Part shown: positions 8,163 to 17,599 of the stretch, one piece after another
How the letters are laid out: every line of letters begins with the position of its first letter
Numbering within the stretch: the first letter of the stretch is position 1
From: an uncultured Tolumonas sp.
GTDB taxonomy: Bacteria; Pseudomonadota; Gammaproteobacteria; Enterobacterales; Aeromonadaceae
Assembly: GCF_963676665.1 (NCBI RefSeq)
Contig: NZ_OY781390.1
Location: 62,001-126,000 of the forward strand
Reading direction: 5' to 3'
Length of the DNA: 64,000 nucleotides
Position numbers and translations under genes: made by a program
The notes under the pieces: model-generated
What the model saw: only the letters and a program-made list of their open reading frames with translations
The model's database searches: none
What the model was told of the DNA's origin: nothing

Positions 8163-9197
8163 ATGAAAATGACGTTAAAAATGCTTGCTCTTGGCGTAGC
8201 TATGGCTTCATCTGCGACAATTTCTTATGCCTCTGATGTGACAGGCGCGGGTTCTTCTTTTGCTGCACCTTTGTATTCAAAGTGGGCTGATTCTTACAAC
8301 AAAGTAAGCGGCACTCGTATGAACTATCAGTCCATTGGTTCTGGTGCCGGTATTAAACAAATCACTGCTAAAACAGTTGATTTCGGCGCTTCTGATATGC
8401 CGTTAACCGATGAAGAATTGGCTAAAAATGGTTTGGTTCAATGGCCAACAGCTGTTGGTGGCATCGTGCCAGTAGTCAAAATTGATGGTATTAATGCCAA
8501 TCAATTGAAATTAACGGGCTCCATTCTGGCCGATATCTTTATCGGTAAAATCACAAAATGGAACGATCCGGCCATCGTTAAACTAAATGGCGATCTCAAA
8601 CTGCCAGATACACAAATCTCCGTTGTTCATCGTGCTGATGCTTCAGGCACTACCTTTGGTTTTTCTAATTATTTGAGCAAAGTTAATCCTGAATGGGCTC
8701 AAAAATATAAATTCGGTACCACTGTGAACTGGCCTGTTGGTGTCGGTGGTAAAGGCAATGAAGGTGTCTCTGCGTTTGTTCAACGTTTGTCTGGTTCAAT
8801 CGGCTATGTTGAAACTGCTTATGCAAAATCTAACCACATGACCACCGTAGAATTACAAAATGCGGACGGTAATTTTGTGGCAGCAACTGAACAAAGCGTT
8901 AAAGCGGCTGCCGCTGGCGCTGATTGGTCTAAATCATTTTACCAAATTCTGACCAACCAACCGGGTAAGGAATCATGGCCAATTACCAGTGGTACTTTTG
9001 TATTGGTACATCGCGTTGCTGATAAATCAGAACAGACTCAAGAGGTATTGAAGTTCTTCGATTTTGGTTTCAGTACCGGGGATCAAATTGCAGAACAACT
9101 TCAATATGTTCCTATGCCTGTTTCAGTAAAAGAGCAAATCCGTAAAGAATGGTTGACCATCGAAGCGCCTGGTGGTCAGGCTCTCTGGAAAAAATAA
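8163..9197 (+). CDS. pstS: Phosphate ABC transporter periplasmic binding protein PstS
   Basis: The 344-residue protein begins with a signal peptide ending at SYA-SDVTGAGSSFAAPLYSKW. The phosphate-binding motifs are present: TGAGSSFAAP, SIGSGAGIKQI, DFGASDMPLT and HRADASGTTFGFSNYLSK (anion-coordinating Ser, Asp, Arg, Gly and Thr). PstS delivers orthophosphate to PstCAB in the inner membrane. The ATG at 8163 follows AGGA; ATG 8169 has a better spacing and is equally possible. The in-frame ATG at 8085 is rejected because it lies inside the PhoB box. A strong hairpin separates it from pstC, which usually gives an excess of the binding protein. Confidence 0.96.
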   Translation: MKMTLKMLALGVAMASSATISYASDVTGAGSSFAAPLYSKWADSYNKVSGTRMNYQSIGSGAGIKQITAKTVDFGASDMPLTDEELAKNGLVQWPTAVGGIVPVVKIDGINANQLKLTGSILADIFIGKITKWNDPAIVKLNGDLKLPDTQISVVHRADASGTTFGFSNYLSKVNPEWAQKYKFGTTVNWPVGVGGKGNEGVSAFVQRLSGSIGYVETAYAKSNHMTTVELQNADGNFVAATEQSVKAAAAGADWSKSFYQILTNQPGKESWPITSGTFVLVHRVADKSEQTQEVLKFFDFGFSTGDQIAEQLQYVPMPVSVKEQIRKEWLTIEAPGGQALWKK

Positions 9198-9204
9198 GAT
9201 ACAT

Positions 9205-9238
9205 ACTGCCAGCGTCATGCTGGCAGTTTTTCTTTTTT
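9205..9238 (+). terminator. Terminator/attenuator between pstS and pstC
   Basis: The stem ACTGCCAGC (9205-9213) pairs with 9219-9227 around a GTCAT loop and is followed by two T runs. Its place inside the operon suggests partial termination that lowers pstCAB relative to pstS. Confidence 0.9.
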
Positions 9239-9251
9239 AAGAGATTTCACA

Positions 9252-10259
9252 ATGGATTTTAGCTATACCTCTACGAATGACGTTGAAAAGCAAATACTGA
9301 ACAGCAAATCTGTTTTTCGTCGTTATAAGATAAATAATATCGGGGATTTTATCTTCGGTGCATTCGCGTTAAGTGCGGCTTGTATCACTCTGGCAGCCTT
9401 GGCAGGGATCATCTTTTCTCTTTTTATTGGCGCCTGGCCTGCAATTCATCAGTTCGGATTGAAATTTTTTCTGGATACCAACTGGGATCCGGTTAATGAG
9501 CAATTTGGTGGATTTACCATGATCTATGGGACGTTATTAACGTCCGCGATCGCACTATTGATTGCAGTACCGGTCAGTTTTGGTATTGCTGTGTTTTTAA
9601 CAGAATTATCTCCCCGCTGGTTACGGCGTCCTCTGACAACCGCAATTGAATTACTCGCTGCTATTCCTTCTATCGTTTATGGCATGTGGGGATTACTTGT
9701 TTTTTCGCCTTTGTTGTCTACATATGTGCAGCAACCATTACAACTCTGGCTCGGAAATATTCCTGGCATCGGCGCATTATTTCAAGGACCACCAGTTGGT
9801 ATCGGTATTTTTGCTGCCGGTATTATTTTGGCAATAATGATTATTCCTTTTATCGCATCAGTGATGCGAGATGTTTTTGAAGTCACACCACCCATGCTGA
9901 AAGAGTCGGCATACGGCATTGGCTGCACCACATGGGAGGTTATGTGGCACGTTGTATTACCTTATACCAAAGTGGGCGCTATTGGCGGCATCATGCTTGG
10001 TTTGGGGCGAGCAATGGGGGAGACGATGGCGGTTACTTTTATTATAGGTAACACCAGTTCATTTACTGGTGCATCGTTATTTGAACCAGGCAACACCATC
10101 ACATCGGTATTAGCCAATGAATTTGCTGAAGCGTCAACGGTACACCAATCAGCATTATTCTATTTAGGTTTAGTGCTGTTTTTTATTACGTTTGTTGTGC
10201 TTGCGTTGTCAAAAGCGCTGATCTTTAAATTGACCAAACGCGAAGGGGGACGGACATAA
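9252..10259 (+). CDS. pstC: Phosphate ABC transporter permease PstC
   Basis: A 335-residue inner-membrane protein with six predicted spans. The N-terminal half has the PstC-type motif [37 protein letters not shown]. The ABC-permease EAA loop reads [44 protein letters not shown], where the cytoplasmic loop docks PstB. Its stop codon overlaps the pstA start by one base (TAATG), so the two are translationally coupled. It forms the phosphate channel with PstA. Confidence 0.96.
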   Translation: MDFSYTSTNDVEKQILNSKSVFRRYKINNIGDFIFGAFALSAACITLAALAGIIFSLFIGAWPAIHQFGLKFFLDTNWDPVNEQFGGFTMIYGTLLTSAIALLIAVPVSFGIAVFLTELSPRWLRRPLTTAIELLAAIPSIVYGMWGLLVFSPLLSTYVQQPLQLWLGNIPGIGALFQGPPVGIGIFAAGIILAIMIIPFIASVMRDVFEVTPPMLKESAYGIGCTTWEVMWHVVLPYTKVGAIGGIMLGLGRAMGETMAVTFIIGNTSSFTGASLFEPGNTITSVLANEFAEASTVHQSALFYLGLVLFFITFVVLALSKALIFKLTKREGGRT

Positions 10260-11128
10260 TGATTCTTCGTTCTTCATCGATTCCTGCGGCTAAAAATCTA
10301 CGTTTTCAGCGTCGTAAACTGACCAATCTTATCGCCTTGACCTGTTCGATGATGGCCATGACATTTGGTATGGTTTGGCTTGTTTGGATCTTGGTTTCAG
10401 TTGTGCAAATGGGATTCAAAGGCCTGACATTAACGACGTTAACTCAAATGACGCCATCACCAGATTCTGATGGCGGGTTACTGAATGCAATTTATGGCTC
10501 AGTGTTAATGACGGTTGTGGGAACAGCAATTGGAACACCCATTGGGTTGATGACAGGTGTCTATCTCTCTGAATATGGTGGTCGTTCATTGTTTTCAAAA
10601 ACGACTCGGTTCATCAATGACATTCTTTTATCCGCACCATCTATTGTGATCGGATTATTTGTTTATGCACTAATAGTTGCCCAAACAAAGACATTTTCCG
10701 GTTGGGCCGGTGCGATAGCACTTGCTTTAATGGTGGTGCCTGTCGTTGTAAGAACCACAGAAGATATGTTGCGTTTGGTTCCAAATACGCTACGTGAAGC
10801 AGCGTATGCATTAGGTACGCCCAAATGGAAAGTCATCTCACATGTCGTATTGAAATCGGCAAGATCAGGTGTTCTAACTGGGATCATGCTGGCTGTTGCC
10901 CGAATTACTGGTGAGACGGCGCCGTTGTTATTCACCGCATTAAACAACCAATTTTGGGTCACTGGATTATCACAACCCACCGCGAGCTTGCCCGTTACAA
11001 TTTATAAATTCGCTATGAGCCCCTACAGCAATTGGCAGCAATTGGCTTGGGCTGGTGTATTGATTATTACTTTCGGTGTTTTGGTTATCAACCTTACTGC
11101 CCGAATGTTATTTGGTAAAAAGGATTGA
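10259..11128 (+). CDS. pstA: Phosphate ABC transporter permease PstA
   Basis: A 289-residue inner-membrane protein with six predicted spans and a PstA-type EAA loop, [49 protein letters not shown]. Conserved segments [15 protein letters not shown] and YLSEYGGRS match the family. It overlaps pstC by one base and is followed by pstB after a 7-bp gap. It pairs with PstC as the membrane half of the high-affinity phosphate importer. Confidence 0.96.
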   Translation: MILRSSSIPAAKNLRFQRRKLTNLIALTCSMMAMTFGMVWLVWILVSVVQMGFKGLTLTTLTQMTPSPDSDGGLLNAIYGSVLMTVVGTAIGTPIGLMTGVYLSEYGGRSLFSKTTRFINDILLSAPSIVIGLFVYALIVAQTKTFSGWAGAIALALMVVPVVVRTTEDMLRLVPNTLREAAYALGTPKWKVISHVVLKSARSGVLTGIMLAVARITGETAPLLFTALNNQFWVTGLSQPTASLPVTIYKFAMSPYSNWQQLAWAGVLIITFGVLVINLTARMLFGKKD

Positions 11129-11135
11129 AAAAATA

Positions 11136-11945
11136 ATGATATATCAGAACAATTTACTCAATCTGGAGCCCAAAGCGGATGTCAGTCAACTTGACCCGTG
11201 TTTTTCCGTAAGAAACTTGAATTTCTATTATGGTAATTTTAGGGCGCTTAAAGATGTCAATATGGATATCCCGCAACAACGCGTCACAGCGTTTATTGGG
11301 CCATCTGGTTGTGGGAAATCGACTTTACTGCGTATTTTTAATCGTATGTATGAGCTTTATCCCGAACAACGTGCAGATGGAGAAATCCAAATCAATGGGC
11401 AAAATATTCTTCATGCAAAAGAAGATGTATCACTGATCCGAGCCAGAATTGGCATGGTGTTTCAAAAACCCACACCTTTCCCGATGTCAATCTATGAAAA
11501 TATCGCATTCGGTATTCGTTTGTATGAAAAGCTTCCTCGTTATCAGATGGATGATCGTGTTGAGTGGGCTTTGAAAAAAACCGCATTGTGGGATGAAGTA
11601 AAAGACAAATTGCATCAAAGTGGAATGAGTTTATCTGGTGGTCAGCAACAACGTTTATGTATTGCCAGAGCGATTGCAATCAAGCCTGAGGTACTGTTAC
11701 TGGATGAACCTACTTCTGCATTAGATCCGATTTCGACAGCTAAAATTGAAGAATTAGTGATCGAACTAAAACAGGATTATACAGTTGTTATCGTCACACA
11801 TAATATGCAACAAGCAGCCCGAGTCTCTGATTTCACTGCATTTATGTATCTTGGCGAATTAATGGAATTTGATAATACAGACCAAATCTTCTTGAAGCCG
11901 AGCAGGAAAGAAACAGAAGATTACATAACTGGTCGATTTGGATAA
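11136..11945 (+). CDS. pstB: Phosphate ABC transporter ATPase PstB
   Basis: The 270-residue ATPase has Walker [10 protein letters not shown] (55-63), the ABC signature LSGGQQQR (166-173), Walker B LLLDEP (187-192) and a switch His in [13 protein letters not shown]. The PstB-specific stretch [21 protein letters not shown] is present. The start at ATG 11136 gives the normal family length; the longer frame from 11076 would overlap pstA. In most gammaproteobacteria phoU comes next, but here a hairpin and an opposite-strand gene follow, so the phosphate-signalling adaptor is encoded elsewhere or missing. Confidence 0.96.
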   Translation: MIYQNNLLNLEPKADVSQLDPCFSVRNLNFYYGNFRALKDVNMDIPQQRVTAFIGPSGCGKSTLLRIFNRMYELYPEQRADGEIQINGQNILHAKEDVSLIRARIGMVFQKPTPFPMSIYENIAFGIRLYEKLPRYQMDDRVEWALKKTALWDEVKDKLHQSGMSLSGGQQQRLCIARAIAIKPEVLLLDEPTSALDPISTAKIEELVIELKQDYTVVIVTHNMQQAARVSDFTAFMYLGELMEFDNTDQIFLKPSRKETEDYITGRFG

Positions 11946-11951
11946 TTCTAT

Positions 11952-11993
11952 TTAATCTGGATGGCTCTTTGTCACTTGAACCATTCAGATTAA
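11952..11993 (+). terminator. Hairpin after pstB
   Basis: TTAATCTGGATGG (11952-11964) pairs with 11981-11993 over 13 positions with one G-T wobble. The next T-run is at about 12010, so this is a probable but not textbook terminator closing the pst operon. Confidence 0.6.
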
Positions 11994-12047
11994 TTTACCG
12001 CAGGGTGGTGGTTTTTTTTGAGTCTTTTGCGCCGAAGAATATTTAAA

Positions 12048-12416
12048 CTAATGTTTAAAGGCATCAAAAATTACATAGCCACCTAAGATCACTAAAAAGA
12101 CACCAAATAGAGTTTTTAATATTTTTGCGTCGAGTTGCGTAGCTACACGGGCACCAAGCCAGCTACCAAGCAACACCATCAATGCAATGATAAGTGCAGC
12201 CCGCAAATCAACATTTCCATGTTTGTAATATTCCCACACCGCAGCAATTCCTACTGGGGGGAGAAGGATAGCAAGACTAGTTCCAGTCGCGAGCTTTTGA
12301 GAGAAACCCAGTAAATACATGAGTGCTGGCACAATCAATATTCCTCCGCCAATTCCAAAAATACCGGAGAGTAAACCAGCGGAAAGACCTATCATGATTA
12401 AACCAATCAACATCAT
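12048..12416 (-). CDS. Half-size TauE/SafE-family membrane protein (copy 1)
   Basis: The 123-residue protein has four predicted membrane segments and a single TauE/SafE repeat: SAGLLSGIFGIGGGILIVPALMYL, then FSQKLATGTSLAILLPPVGIAA, ending FLVILGGYVIFDAFKH. Standard TauE/SafE sulfite or sulfonate exporters are about 250 residues and contain two such repeats, so this protein must dimerise or be a naturally half-size version. A close paralogue of the same length lies at 37334-37705. The start at 12416 (or 12413) follows AGGTGG; the longer frame to 12470 runs into a large inverted repeat. The substrate is unknown. Confidence 0.8.
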   Translation of the reverse strand: MMLIGLIMIGLSAGLLSGIFGIGGGILIVPALMYLLGFSQKLATGTSLAILLPPVGIAAVWEYYKHGNVDLRAALIIALMVLLGSWLGARVATQLDAKILKTLFGVFLVILGGYVIFDAFKH

Positions 12417-12452
12417 ACAAACCACCTTTAATGGGTTTCTAGTTACGATAAT

Positions 12453-12504
12453 ATATCGCTGAATCACCATGGGTAATTTTTGGAGAAGGGTGATTCAGCG
12501 ATAT
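12453..12504. repeat. Perfect 16-bp inverted repeat with 20-nt loop
   Basis: ATATCGCTGAATCACC at 12453-12468 is exactly inverted at 12489-12504. It lies between the stop of the carboxypeptidase gene (12519) and the half-TauE start on the same strand. It lacks a T-run on either strand, so it may act as an RNA-stabilising or processing hairpin, or terminate in a Rho-linked way. Confidence 0.85.
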
Positions 12505-12518
12505 GATTTAAATATAAA

Positions 12519-13766
12519 TCAATTAAAGATTCGTTGTATTAATAATGTCAGATAATCCCATAAACGGCTGAAAATTCCACCTTCATTTACAGTATTGAGT
12601 GCGACAAGAGGTTGTTGCGCAATATCTTTACCATCAATGCGTAAAAATATGGTGCCAACAGTTTCGCCTTGTTTAATTGGGGCATGTAGTTCTTTATTGA
12701 GTTGGAAGTCAGCTTTTAATTTGCTTGCGGTATTTCTCGGGACTAATAGATTAATATCTCGTTCCGTACCAAGGCTGATTTCCAGCTTATCTCCCATCCA
12801 GATGCGTTGTTTAGTGAGTTCTGCGCCTTGTTTGTATGGCTGAATATTTTGGTAAAAACGGAAGCCATATGTGAGTAATTTTTTACTTTCTGCGGCCCGT
12901 TGTTGCTCACTATTGGCACCGATAACCACAGAAATGAGCCGCATATTTTCTGGTCCAATGGCTGATGCCACTAAATTATAGCCCGCTTGACTAACATGAC
13001 CGGTTTTGATGCCATCAACAGCCAGTGTTTTATCCCATAACAATCGGTTGCGATTATGTTGAGCAATACCATTGAAGGTGAAATCTTTTTGTGAGTAGAT
13101 TGCATATTCATTTGGTAAATCATGGATCAATGCTCGGGCTAATATAGCCATATCATGTGCTGTAGAGTAGTGATCCGGATTGTACAGGCCATGTGCATTC
13201 ACAAAATGAGTGTTTTTCATGCCTAATTTTGCAGCCCATTGGTTCATCAAACTTGCAAATGAGTCTTCGGAGCCGGCGATATGTTCTGCCATAGCAATAC
13301 AAGCATCGTTGCCTGAATCAATGATGATACCTTTATTCAAGTTTTCTACGCTGACTTGTTTTCCTACTTCAATGAACATCTTTGAAGAGTCACCATAGTT
13401 TTTGGCCCAGGCATTTTTACTGATCGTTACCATATCAGTGGATTTTATTCGTCCTGATTTCAGCTCTTGACCAATCACATATGAGGTCATCATTTTGGTT
13501 AAACTGGCGGGAGGTAAGCGTTCATCGGGGTTTTCACTAAACAGTAACTGACCACTGTTGTAATCCATGAGTAAATAAGCTTTTGCAGTAATTTGTGGTG
13601 GGCTGGGTATTGCTGTTGGAACGGGGTCAGGTTTTGGATCTGGCTTGGGATCTGGTTTTGCTAATGGAGTCGGGGCTGGAATTTGTGCCGATGAAATAGT
13701 TATGGCAAAGCTCGGAACACTAATACAGAGTACTGTGGTCAGCAGAACAAGATATGTTAATTTCAA
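12519..13766 (-). CDS. D-alanyl-D-alanine carboxypeptidase (PBP5/6 family)
   Basis: The 415-residue protein has a signal peptide (cleavage near SFA-IT), then the three catalytic motifs of class-C low-molecular-mass PBPs: SLTK (88-91, nucleophile Ser88), SGN (151-153) and KTG (254-256). A beta-rich PBP5 C-terminal domain follows, and the last residues (SRLWDYLTLLIQRIFN) form the amphipathic membrane anchor. It trims terminal D-Ala from peptidoglycan pentapeptides in the periplasm. Unusual is a Pro/Lys/Asp repeat linker (KPDPKPDPKPDP) between the signal and the catalytic domain, which probably extends the enzyme into the wall. It corresponds to DacA/DacC-type enzymes; which one cannot be decided. 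Confidence 0.93.
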   Translation of the reverse strand: MKLTYLVLLTTVLCISVPSFAITISSAQIPAPTPLAKPDPKPDPKPDPVPTAIPSPPQITAKAYLLMDYNSGQLLFSENPDERLPPASLTKMMTSYVIGQELKSGRIKSTDMVTISKNAWAKNYGDSSKMFIEVGKQVSVENLNKGIIIDSGNDACIAMAEHIAGSEDSFASLMNQWAAKLGMKNTHFVNAHGLYNPDHYSTAHDMAILARALIHDLPNEYAIYSQKDFTFNGIAQHNRNRLLWDKTLAVDGIKTGHVSQAGYNLVASAIGPENMRLISVVIGANSEQQRAAESKKLLTYGFRFYQNIQPYKQGAELTKQRIWMGDKLEISLGTERDINLLVPRNTASKLKADFQLNKELHAPIKQGETVGTIFLRIDGKDIAQQPLVALNTVNEGGIFSRLWDYLTLLIQRIFN

Positions 13767-14179
13767 CGTGTTGATCCTTATCTATCCAAGATTCAAATGT
13801 ACGATTTGATACGTCATGGTTAGTTGAGATATTGAGTTCCATGAAAATAATCAATTTTCCTTGTAATCGCACAAAATAAAATATGCCCAATGATCCTTGG
13901 CTGATCTGATTACATAATTTATCTATTATGATTTGACAAAATAATATTGATGACGTTTTGATGTAATACGTTTGATTTAACGCTATAAAATTAACAAGGG
14001 AATCTTAATTTTCCCTTAAGGTTGCGGTTTATAAATGAAGGTATTAAAAATATTAGTAAAAGTGGTTACGTTAATCTGTTTTACTAATAAGTGTTTTATG
14101 TATTCATTTTTTGTCCAATGAGTCTACTTATTATCCCGGTTGCTTTTGATGAATCATCGAATTGCAGTTGTTGATATAG
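13767..14179. other. Intergenic region, no gene seen
   Basis: About 410 bp of AT-rich DNA upstream of the carboxypeptidase gene. It contains a small hairpin (AAGGGAA 13996-14002 with 14011-14017) and plausible but unassignable promoter elements. No supported ORF was found. Confidence 0.5.
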
Positions 14180-14199
14180 GAGCCCTTAAGACAGGGCTC
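14180..14199. terminator. Short hairpin after the helical periplasmic gene
   Basis: GAGCCCT (14180-14186) pairs with 14193-14199 around a 6-nt loop. It stands directly downstream of the minus-strand gene ending at 14211. No T-run follows, so terminator function is only likely. Confidence 0.45.
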
Positions 14200-14210
14200 G
14201 CTATATAATT

Positions 14211-14915
14211 TTAGCCAAATTTCACAAATAATTTTGAGTAGGGCATTTTCAGTTTACTGACAGCATTCTGGATAGCAGGTGCATCTTTCTTGAGTAATGC
14301 CTTTTGGAGTGTCGCGATAGATGCATTTTGTGCATCAAGTAATTTGATGAATTCAGGATTATTTCGGTATTCTATTGGCGCTTCTGAACTGAGTTTGTCA
14401 TTGAGATAAATTAATGCACCAGCCTTAAGCGTTAATTTCTGTATCCCATCTGACTCTGCTAATGTTTTTTTGCTGTGCTCCATAACTTGTTCCATGACTT
14501 CGTGATAAGCATTCATGTGGTCGCTATAAACGATAACCTGATTCCGATGACGAAGTTCCGCCAGCGATCCTCGCACTTTCTCCAGTGTTTGATGTGCTTT
14601 CGTTAATTGCTTGTCTTGTACCTGTAAAATTGCTTCCGAATAATTCTGTGTCACAGTTTGTAGTGTGTTAGCAAATGCTGCATCCCGGTCATAAGGTACG
14701 GGGGCTTTAGACGCATATTGTTCAGATATTTGTTTCCATATCTGTTGGGCTTGCTGCACACTATTTAAGGCTTCTTCCTGTGTTCCATTGCCTGTTTTGA
14801 ACAATGCAATACGATAAGGCGCATATGCCTGTTGCATCGCATCGGTAAACGTGTCCGCAGCATAAGCCGTAGACAAAACAAACGATAAAGCACCCGCAAT
14901 CAATATTTTTTGCAT
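14211..14915 (-). CDS. Periplasmic helical protein of unknown function
   Basis: The 234-residue product has a short signal peptide (STAYA-ADTF). The mature chain is almost wholly alpha-helical in appearance, with repeated Gln/Glu-rich amphipathic segments. It resembles four-helix-bundle periplasmic proteins, but I cannot assign it to cytochrome c-prime (no CxxCH) or imelysin. It ends with the striking motif KMPYSKLFVKFG. A remnant encoding the same terminal motif occurs at 57250-57291, so this gene has had a second copy in the genome. It lies 65 bp downstream of the sulfide:quinone oxidoreductase gene on the same strand, which suggests co-expression and a role connected with sulfide or quinone redox. 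Confidence 0.65.
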   Translation of the reverse strand: MQKILIAGALSFVLSTAYAADTFTDAMQQAYAPYRIALFKTGNGTQEEALNSVQQAQQIWKQISEQYASKAPVPYDRDAAFANTLQTVTQNYSEAILQVQDKQLTKAHQTLEKVRGSLAELRHRNQVIVYSDHMNAYHEVMEQVMEHSKKTLAESDGIQKLTLKAGALIYLNDKLSSEAPIEYRNNPEFIKLLDAQNASIATLQKALLKKDAPAIQNAVSKLKMPYSKLFVKFG

Positions 14916-14980
14916 AAAATAATCTCAGATAAGGTTAGTTAATACATGTGTCGCAGTTAATGTAGCAATTAATTTGAGCA

Positions 14981-16252
14981 TTATTCCAACTTATCAATGC
15001 CAAGATATTTCAGCATGAAGCGTTCATATACTGGTTCGGTATCACCGATTTGCATTTTATGTAGGAAATATTTTTCAAATCCGATTTTAGCCAGATGAAC
15101 CCATTTACCTTTCTTAAACCAGGCAACATTTCTGGGCGGAATTTGAGGCATAGCGAGGAAAGCAGCCCCCGTATCACCCATATCGGCCAAACAGATAGCA
15201 TTCCAGGTCGCCTTAAATGTCGGCTGTTGCCCCATTATTTCTGCTTTAATATTATGCGTGATGGCTCTAACCATCGACTCAATCATATAGCCTGTTTTTG
15301 GTACGCCAGTAGGGACGGGGGTTTTACTGAGCGGTGGAATCGCAATACAAACACCGGCCGCATAAATTTGTGGGTATTTAGGGTTACGCTGATGATCATC
15401 CACTAATACAAATCCACGCGGATTCACTAATCCTTCTATAGATCGCAAGGGTGCAATCCCACGGAACGCGGGTAACATCATGGCGTGTTTATAGGGCAAA
15501 CTGTGGTGTCGCTTAACATTACCATCATCATCCAACTCATCGATTTCCATTTTGCCATCAATGATACCGACGGTTTTCGCGTTGCAAATCCAGCTGATAT
15601 CACGTTGTCGTAGTTCACTTTCCAGCATACCTTTCGAGTCGCCGACACCATTTAAACCAAGGTGCCCAATGTAAGGTTCACTGGTAACGAAAGTCATGGG
15701 TACTGATTTTCTGACTTTTTTATCTCTTAAATGTTTATCCAAAATAAACGCGTATTCATATGCAGGACCAAAACAGGATGCCCCTGGCATCGCCCCGACG
15801 ATCACATGACCTGGTTCGTTAATGAGCTTATTGACGTTATCCCGGCAATGTTCTGCGTGCGTTAATGTGCAAACACTACTCGTTCCGCCAGCATCAGGAC
15901 CTGCACCTGTTATTTCATCAAAAGCCAATTCAGGCCCGGTGCACAAGACTAAATAGTCATAATTTAGTTTTTGTCCATCGGTCAGTTCGAGCTGTTGTTG
16001 TGCGGCATTCAGGCTTGCTAAACCGGAAGCGATAAACCGGATAGATTTTTTGCTGACATAAGGCTCAATAGGAATTGATGTTTCTTTGCGTTGTCGCCAT
16101 TCGACGGCAATCCAGGGGTTGGATGGGGTAAACTCAAAATCGGGTTTATTATTGATTAAGATAACGTCGTGCTGTTGACCTAATTCAGCTTTAAGCTCAT
16201 AAGCGGCTGACATCCCACCTAAGCCAGCACCAACTATAATTATTGTTGCCAT
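14981..16252 (-). CDS. Sulfide:quinone oxidoreductase-type flavoprotein
   Basis: The 423-residue protein starts with a dinucleotide-binding motif (MATIIIVGAGLGGMSAAYEL) and belongs to the FAD/NAD-binding disulfide reductase fold. SQR-type features are three well-placed cysteines, SSVCTLTHA, GASCFGPAYEY and AAGVCIAIPP, plus the quinone-side segment TPVPTGVPKTGYMIESM. Such enzymes oxidise sulfide to polysulfide and pass electrons to quinone at the inner membrane. ATG 16252 is chosen because GGAG precedes it. It is divergent from the RND adaptor at 16577. SQR-like proteins without sulfide activity exist, so the substrate is an inference. Confidence 0.8.
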   Translation of the reverse strand: MATIIIVGAGLGGMSAAYELKAELGQQHDVILINNKPDFEFTPSNPWIAVEWRQRKETSIPIEPYVSKKSIRFIASGLASLNAAQQQLELTDGQKLNYDYLVLCTGPELAFDEITGAGPDAGGTSSVCTLTHAEHCRDNVNKLINEPGHVIVGAMPGASCFGPAYEYAFILDKHLRDKKVRKSVPMTFVTSEPYIGHLGLNGVGDSKGMLESELRQRDISWICNAKTVGIIDGKMEIDELDDDGNVKRHHSLPYKHAMMLPAFRGIAPLRSIEGLVNPRGFVLVDDHQRNPKYPQIYAAGVCIAIPPLSKTPVPTGVPKTGYMIESMVRAITHNIKAEIMGQQPTFKATWNAICLADMGDTGAAFLAMPQIPPRNVAWFKKGKWVHLAKIGFEKYFLHKMQIGDTEPVYERFMLKYLGIDKLE

Positions 16253-16546
16253 CTGAGATCTCCGATCCATTGAATCCGAGCCAGATCCACATCATTTGGC
16301 TTTGTAACAAGCCTTATTCTCTGGCAGAGTGATCACGTTAAAAAGCTAAAATAAACATTCCTTCCTATATTCACTTTAGTCCTATTTTTCTAAAAACGCT
16401 TTCAGCAGAGTAGCATCCGGCTGTTGCAATTTTGATCTATCTGCGATTTTCACCTGATTAAAGAGATAGATAAGAATGATTTTTCACTATAAACATTGAA
16501 TAGAACTAGACTTTTATTAGTTATAGCATATCCAAAGGGATATACT

Positions 16547-16560
16547 TTAGATATATCTAA
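16547..16560. promoter_or_regulatory. Palindromic operator candidate before RND pump
   Basis: TTAGATATATCTAA is a perfect 14-bp palindrome ending 16 bp before the adaptor start codon. A second dyad, ATATCC-AAAG-GGATAT, lies just upstream at 16528-16543. TTAGATA half-sites recur in front of the YeiH-type gene at 22457-22494. The regulator is unknown. Confidence 0.5.
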
Positions 16561-16576
16561 TTAAAGGGTTTTAGTC

Positions 16577-17599
16577 ATGCGATGTCTTTCGATCCTTCTC
16601 ATTTTTGCTTCTGTTATTGTTCATGCTGAAACGGCAGTATCGGACACCTTGTCGGTAACGTTATCAGCAGTGCCTGAATGGTTTGTCATGGATGCCAGAG
16701 TCGAGCCGATTGACCAAGGAACGGTTTCTGCGCAGACCAGTGGCAGGGTGAGTGCTATTAGCGTCGATGTGAATGATGTGGTGCCAAGTGGTCATCTGTT
16801 AGTTGAAATCACCAACACCTCACAAACTGCCGGGCAAGATCAAGCAAAAGCGGCGGTAAAAGCCGCTGAAGCTCGTTATAACGATGCCGAAAGGCAACGG
16901 TTACGACTGGTTGATTTGGTCAATAAAGGCTCGGTTTCACGCCGCGAATACGATAGCGCTACTACGGAAGCGCAAGCCGCTGCCAGTGTGCTCAAGCAAG
17001 CACGAGCTGAGCTAGTTCAGGCCGGCGAAAACCTCGGTTTTACTCGTATTGTGGCCCCATATGCGGGCGTGGTGTCGGCCCGGCATGTTTCGCTAGGGGA
17101 AACCGTCAACCCCGGCCAGCCGTTACTCAGTGGTTATGCTTTCGAAAACATGCGGGTGGTGGCTTCTCTGCCAGCTCGTTATGTCTCCCAGTTGAAAGAG
17201 ACTACGCCGTTACAGGTCACTTTTCCTGATGGTCAGGCTATTACGCTGCCACAACATCAGCTATTTCAGTTTGCTGATCCGGCCAGCCACAGTTTTACCT
17301 TACGAGCAAACTTACCCAAACAAACCACCCCTGTCTGGCAAAATGGCAGTTGGGTGAAATTAGCCATGCCATTAAATACCAAGCCGAAGCTGTTGATCCC
17401 AGAAAATGCGCTGTTGCGTCAAAACGAGTTATCGGCGGTGTATCTGGCGGAAAAAAATGGCTTTGTGTTACGCCAAGTGCGATTAGGTCGACACTATGAC
17501 GGGCAAATCGAGATCCTTGCCGGCCTGAAAGCCGGTGAAGTAATTGCCAAAGATGCCTACGCCGTTATCGCGCAGCAGGGAGGCCAATATGCGCCCTGA
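16577..17599 (+). CDS. RND efflux periplasmic adaptor (membrane fusion protein)
   Basis: The 340-residue product has a signal peptide (ASVIVHA-ET), a barrel-sandwich half motif (VEPIDQGTVSAQTSGRVSAISVDVNDVV), a coiled-coil hairpin at about 85-150 (QDQAKAAVKAAEARYNDAER and following) and the returning lipoyl half (FTRIVAPYAGVVSARHVSLGETVNPGQPL). It bridges the inner-membrane pump encoded next to an outer-membrane channel. It has no lipobox. The stop overlaps the pump start by 11 bp, so the two are coupled. No outer-membrane channel gene follows, so it must borrow one. Confidence 0.9.
   Translation: MRCLSILLIFASVIVHAETAVSDTLSVTLSAVPEWFVMDARVEPIDQGTVSAQTSGRVSAISVDVNDVVPSGHLLVEITNTSQTAGQDQAKAAVKAAEARYNDAERQRLRLVDLVNKGSVSRREYDSATTEAQAAASVLKQARAELVQAGENLGFTRIVAPYAGVVSARHVSLGETVNPGQPLLSGYAFENMRVVASLPARYVSQLKETTPLQVTFPDGQAITLPQHQLFQFADPASHSFTLRANLPKQTTPVWQNGSWVKLAMPLNTKPKLLIPENALLRQNELSAVYLAEKNGFVLRQVRLGRHYDGQIEILAGLKAGEVIAKDAYAVIAQQGGQYAP

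Noticed and set aside
16298-16313. GGCTT-TGTAAC-AAGCC dyad upstream of the sulfide:quinone oxidoreductase gene as a member of the GCATATGC operator set
   Set aside because: The half-sites do not match the TTGGC/GCCAA type with the ATAT core; similarity is only in the GGC.
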